Assembly: GCA_016780605.1 (NCBI GenBank)
Contig: JADHLS010000211.1
Span: 1 to 8,127, forward strand
Reading direction: 5' to 3'
Length of the DNA stretch: 8,127 nucleotides
Source: Reyranella sp.
GTDB lineage: Bacteria; Pseudomonadota; Alphaproteobacteria; Reyranellales; Reyranellaceae
In this document: one piece after another, positions 5,228 to 8,127 of the stretch
Position numbering within the stretch: the first letter of the stretch is position 1
How the letters are laid out: each line of letters starts with the position of its first letter
Made by a program: the position numbers and the translations under genes
The notes under the pieces: model-generated
The model's database searches: none
Told to the model about the DNA's origin: nothing
The model's input: the letters and a program-made list of their open reading frames with translations, nothing else

Positions 5228-8018
5228 ACTCTGCCGCCTTCGGCACCGGCTCGAACCTGGCATCGAAGTCGCGGATCGATTTTTCGACGGTGTCGGCGAC
5301 CTGCTTGAGCTTGTCCTGGTTGACGACCTTCAGGCCGAACAGGTCCTTGACGTAGAACACGTCGACGGCGCGCTCGCCGTAGGTCGTGATGTGGGCCGAG
5401 GCGATCTGCAGGTTCATGCGGGTGAGCGCTCTGGTCACGACATGCAGGAAGCCCGGGCGGTCGCGGCCGTTGACCTCGATCACGGTGAACGTGTCCGACG
5501 CGTTGTTGTCGATCAAGACGCGCGGCTCGACGGTGAAGACGCGGTCACGCTTGGGATAGGATGGCCGCTGGCTGTCGAGCTCGCGCTGGATGTCGAGGCG
5601 GTTTGAGAGCGCGATCTCGACGCGGGCGGCGAGCCGGGCCAGGCGCTGCGGGCCGTCGAACGGCTTGCCCTCGAGGTCCTGGATCCAGAAGGTGTCGAGC
5701 GCCATGCCGTTGGCCAGGGTGAAGATCTTGGCGTCGACGATGTTGGCGCCGCTGATCGCCATGGCGCCGGCAAGCCGCGCGAACAGGCCGTGGGTATCGA
5801 GCGTGTAGATCGTGACCTCGGTGACCGAGCGTTCGCCGTCGATGCGATGCTCGATGGCGAGCGGCTGATGCTCGCGTTCGGCGCGGCGCACCAACTCGGC
5901 CTGGCGGGCCAGCGTATTGGGGTCGAACGACAGCCAGTAGGGCGCATAGCCGCGCGCGAAATGCTCTTCCTTTTCCGCGTCGGTCCAGCTTGCCAGGCGC
6001 TTGGCGACCTCCGCCTGGATCTGCTTGATGCGCTCGCCGCGGCCGCCTGACAGCGTGCCACCGGACAGCATCTGCTCGGTGGCATAGTAGAGCTGGCGCA
6101 ACAGGGCGGCCTTCCAGCCATTCCACACGTTCGGTCCCACGGCGCGGATGTCGCACACGGTCAACACCAGCAGGAGACGCAGGCGCTCCGGCGATTGCAC
6201 CAACGAGGCGAAGGTCTCGATGGTCTTGGGATCCATCAGGTCGCGCTGGAACGCGGTACCCGACATGGCGAGGTGGTAGCGCACCAGCCAGGCCACGGTC
6301 TCGGTCTCGGCGGCGCTGAGGCCGAGCCGCGGTCCGAGATGCATGGCGACATCGGCGCCCAGCACCGAGTGGTCGCCGCCGCGGCCCTTGGCGATATCGT
6401 GCAGCAGTACCGCGAGATAGAGCACCGGCCGCGACAGGATCTTGTGCACCACCTCGGCCGACAGCGGATGATCCTCTTTCAGCGTGCCGTTCTCGATGCG
6501 CGAGACGATGCCGATCGCCCGGATGGTGTGCTCGTCGACCGTATAGGTGTGATACATGTCGTGCTGCGTCTGGGCGACGACGCGGCCGAAATCGGGAATG
6601 AAGCGGCCGAACACGCCGGCCTCGTTGAGACGGCGCAGCGTCGTCTCCGGATCGTGCTGCGACGTCATCATCTGCATGAACAGCCGATTGGCCTCGGGAT
6701 CGCTGCGCAGCCGATCGACCAGGCGAATGTTCTGGGTGACCAGGCGCAAGGTCGCCGGATGGATGTCGAGGTCGTTCTCCTGCGCGACGCTGAACAGGCG
6801 CAGGATCGCCACCGGATCCTTGGTGAAAGCATCGGACGAGGCGACGGCCAGACGCTCGCCGTCGAGGCGGAAGCCGTCGAGCTGACGCGGCCGCAGGGTC
6901 TGCCACAACGCCGCGAGCTTGGGCTTGCGGCGGCGGCTGTCTTCCAGGGCGGCGACGAAGATGCGCGTGAGGTCGCCGACCGTCTTGGCGTGCAGGTAAT
7001 AGTGCTTGGTGAAGCGCTCGACGCCGCGGCTGCCCGGCCGGTCCTGGTAGCCGAGGCGCGCCGCGATCTCGCGCTGCAGCTCGAACGACAGGCGATCGTC
7101 GGCGCGGCCGGTGAGGTAGTGGATATGGCAGCGCACCGTGGTGAAGAAGCGCTCGGCGCGCTCGAAATGGCGCGCCTCTTCCGCGGTGAGCACACCCTTG
7201 GCGACCAGCTCCCTGGGCTCGCGCACGCGATAGAGATACTCGGCAATCCAGAACAGCAGGTGCAGGTCGCGCAGCCCGCCCTTGCCCTCCTTGACGTTGG
7301 GTTCGACGACGTAGCGTGAATCGCCCATACGCTGGTGGCGTTGGTCGCGCTCGGCAAGCTTGGCCTCAACGAAATCGCGGCCATCGCCGGTCAGGAACTT
7401 CTGGGCAAAGCCTTTGGTCAGCTCGTCGAACAGCTCGCGATCGCCCCACACGTAGCGCGCCTCGAGCAGCGCGGTGCGGATCGTCTGGTCGCGCTCGGCA
7501 TAGCGCAGGCTCTCGTCGACCGTGCGGGTGGCGTGGCCCACCTTCAGGCCCATGTCCCACAGGAGATAGAGCATGAACTCGACGATCTGCTCGCCGCGCG
7601 GCGTCTGCTTGTAGGGCCGCAGGAACAGGAGATCGATGTCGCTGAGCGGCGCCAGGCCGCCGCGGCCGTAGCCGCCGGTCGCCACCACGCCCAGGCGCTC
7701 GGCGGCGCTGGGATTGGCGGCGGGATAGATGCGCTGGTCGGCGAGATCGAAGATCACGCGGATCAGCTGGTCCATCAGGAACGAGGTCGAGGCCAGCACC
7801 TGATCGCCGTCGTTGCGCAGCGGGCCCGGCTCCTCGAAGCGGCGGCGGATCTCGGCCCGGCCACGGGCCAAGGCATCGCGCAGCAGGCCGAGCACGGCGG
7901 CCCGCGGCGGCTCGGCGCCGGTCGGCAGGTCCTCGACCAGCTGGGCCAAGGCCTCCTCCAGGGCGCGCCGCCGGACGATGTCGCGGCGGTCGTGGATCTG
8001 CTCGTAGGGCTTGGCCAT
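5226..8018 (-). CDS. glnD: Bifunctional [protein-PII] uridylyltransferase/uridylyl-removing enzyme
   Basis: GlnD senses glutamine and adds or removes UMP on PII proteins (GlnB/GlnK), setting glutamine synthetase activity and nitrogen gene expression. All domains are present in the 930 residues: nucleotidyltransferase with GGYGRGGLAPLSDIDLLFL (115-133, metal-binding Asp127 and Asp129); the GlnD linker domain with EPNVKEGKGGLRDLH (239-253); an HD domain for UMP removal with His497, His540-Asp541 (LLHDIAKGRGGDHS), His582 and Asp623; and two C-terminal ACT domains, about 733-805 (TIYTLDTHGLFARLAGAMA) and 843-915 (DRPGFLHVVTRALTRMNLQI). The length is normal for alphaproteobacteria. The ATG at 8016-8018 has only a weak purine stretch (AAAAG) before it. 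It stands alone on its strand, converging with the broken binding-protein gene and diverging from the gene at 8067. No residue loss or frameshift is seen. Confidence 0.98.
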   Translation of the reverse strand: MAKPYEQIHDRRDIVRRRALEEALAQLVEDLPTGAEPPRAAVLGLLRDALARGRAEIRRRFEEPGPLRNDGDQVLASTSFLMDQLIRVIFDLADQRIYPAANPSAAERLGVVATGGYGRGGLAPLSDIDLLFLRPYKQTPRGEQIVEFMLYLLWDMGLKVGHATRTVDESLRYAERDQTIRTALLEARYVWGDRELFDELTKGFAQKFLTGDGRDFVEAKLAERDQRHQRMGDSRYVVEPNVKEGKGGLRDLHLLFWIAEYLYRVREPRELVAKGVLTAEEARHFERAERFFTTVRCHIHYLTGRADDRLSFELQREIAARLGYQDRPGSRGVERFTKHYYLHAKTVGDLTRIFVAALEDSRRRKPKLAALWQTLRPRQLDGFRLDGERLAVASSDAFTKDPVAILRLFSVAQENDLDIHPATLRLVTQNIRLVDRLRSDPEANRLFMQMMTSQHDPETTLRRLNEAGVFGRFIPDFGRVVAQTQHDMYHTYTVDEHTIRAIGIVSRIENGTLKEDHPLSAEVVHKILSRPVLYLAVLLHDIAKGRGGDHSVLGADVAMHLGPRLGLSAAETETVAWLVRYHLAMSGTAFQRDLMDPKTIETFASLVQSPERLRLLLVLTVCDIRAVGPNVWNGWKAALLRQLYYATEQMLSGGTLSGGRGERIKQIQAEVAKRLASWTDAEKEEHFARGYAPYWLSFDPNTLARQAELVRRAEREHQPLAIEHRIDGERSVTEVTIYTLDTHGLFARLAGAMAISGANIVDAKIFTLANGMALDTFWIQDLEGKPFDGPQRLARLAARVEIALSNRLDIQRELDSQRPSYPKRDRVFTVEPRVLIDNNASDTFTVIEVNGRDRPGFLHVVTRALTRMNLQIASAHITTYGERAVDVFYVKDLFGLKVVNQDKLKQVADTVEKSIRDFDARFEPVPKAAE

Positions 8019-8035
8019 CTTTTGGGGCGCGATAC

Positions 8036-8055
8036 TACAGGCTGAGTGGCCTGTA
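8036..8055. promoter_or_regulatory. Inverted repeat in the glnD/8067 divergent spacer
   Basis: TACAGGC (8036-8042) and GCCTGTA (8049-8055) are perfect 7-bp arms around a 6-base centre, placed in the only 48 bases between two divergent starts. This geometry fits an operator for a dimeric regulator or a small RNA hairpin. Possible -10-like boxes overlap it: TAAAAT at 8054-8059 on the plus strand and TAGTAT (8032-8037 read in reverse) on the minus strand, both without good -35 partners. Confidence 0.4.
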
Positions 8056-8066
8056 AAATAGGCACC

Positions 8067-8127
8067 ATGACCCGCCCTTACACCCTCGCCGTCTTCACCA
8101 AGAATCGCGTCAATCCGGCCTATGCGG
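8067..8127 (+). CDS. Start of a probable sugar-type solute-binding protein (partial)
   Basis: Only the first 20 codons are in the window: MTRPYTLAVFTKNRVNPAYA. The pattern of a short strand (TLAVFTKN) followed by NPAYA resembles the beginning of periplasmic sugar-binding-like domains of ABC transporters (Peripla_BP_4 type), where N-P-F/Y follows the first strand. No signal peptide precedes it, so the protein may be cytoplasmic or the true start may differ. If the TAAAAT at 8054-8059 is a -10 box, transcription would begin almost at the ATG, giving a leaderless message. The family call rests on very few residues. Confidence 0.5.
   Translation, partial: MTRPYTLAVFTKNRVNPAYA

Noticed and set aside
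5545..6906. 453-codon minus-strand frame within glnD and a 374-codon plus-strand frame opposite it
   Set aside because: They overlap an intact GlnD in other frames and are Arg/Ala-rich artefacts of GC bias.

Overview
The window looks like a piece of a high-GC alphaproteobacterial chromosome. Evidence is the strong G/C third-position bias, the cluster of haem genes hemE-hemH-hemJ on one strand with a DUF299 regulatory kinase diverging from hemE, an intact four-domain GlnD, and a tripartite-tricarboxylate-type (Bug/TctC) binding protein. A Rhodospirillales or Hyphomicrobiales genome rich in Bug proteins would fit, but the genus cannot be named from sequence reading alone.

Layout, left to right. 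Positions 1-161 hold no gene I can support and are clearly less GC-rich (51 G/C in the first 100 bases). Positions 162-2564 carry, on the minus strand and in transcription order, hemE (uroporphyrinogen decarboxylase, TTG start), hemH (ferrochelatase, GTG start overlapping the hemE stop by 4 bases) and hemJ (membrane protoporphyrinogen oxidase, overlapping hemH by 11 bases). Positions 2565-2887 form a divergent control region with a strong hairpin, a possible -10 box and a tiny tyrosine-rich reading frame. Positions 2888-3721 (plus strand) encode the PPDK/PEP-synthase regulatory kinase-pyrophosphorylase. Next on the plus strand come a small secreted protein with four cysteines (3755-4174) and, overlapping it by 4 bases, a Bug-type solute-binding protein (4171-5140) broken by one extra base near 4654. 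Positions 5141-5225 hold a palindromic, probably dispersed repeat and a short hairpin. glnD fills 5226-8018 on the minus strand. A divergent 48-base gap with a perfect 7-bp inverted repeat leads to the first 20 codons of another gene (8067 onward, plus strand), probably a solute-binding protein.

How the genes relate. HemE makes coproporphyrinogen III, HemJ performs the oxidation to protoporphyrin IX, and HemH inserts iron, so three late haem steps form one tightly packed, translationally coupled unit. The DUF299 protein controls pyruvate/PEP interconversion and GlnD is the nitrogen sensor that modifies PII, so the conserved genes are central-metabolism housekeeping. The accessory part is 3722-5225: a secreted protein, a frameshifted orphan binding protein and a repeat.

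I found no CRISPR array, tRNA, rRNA, transposase or clear defence or novel multi-gene system. The most interesting items are the frameshifted binding protein with its coupled secreted partner, the structured hemE leader region, and the palindromic repeat.
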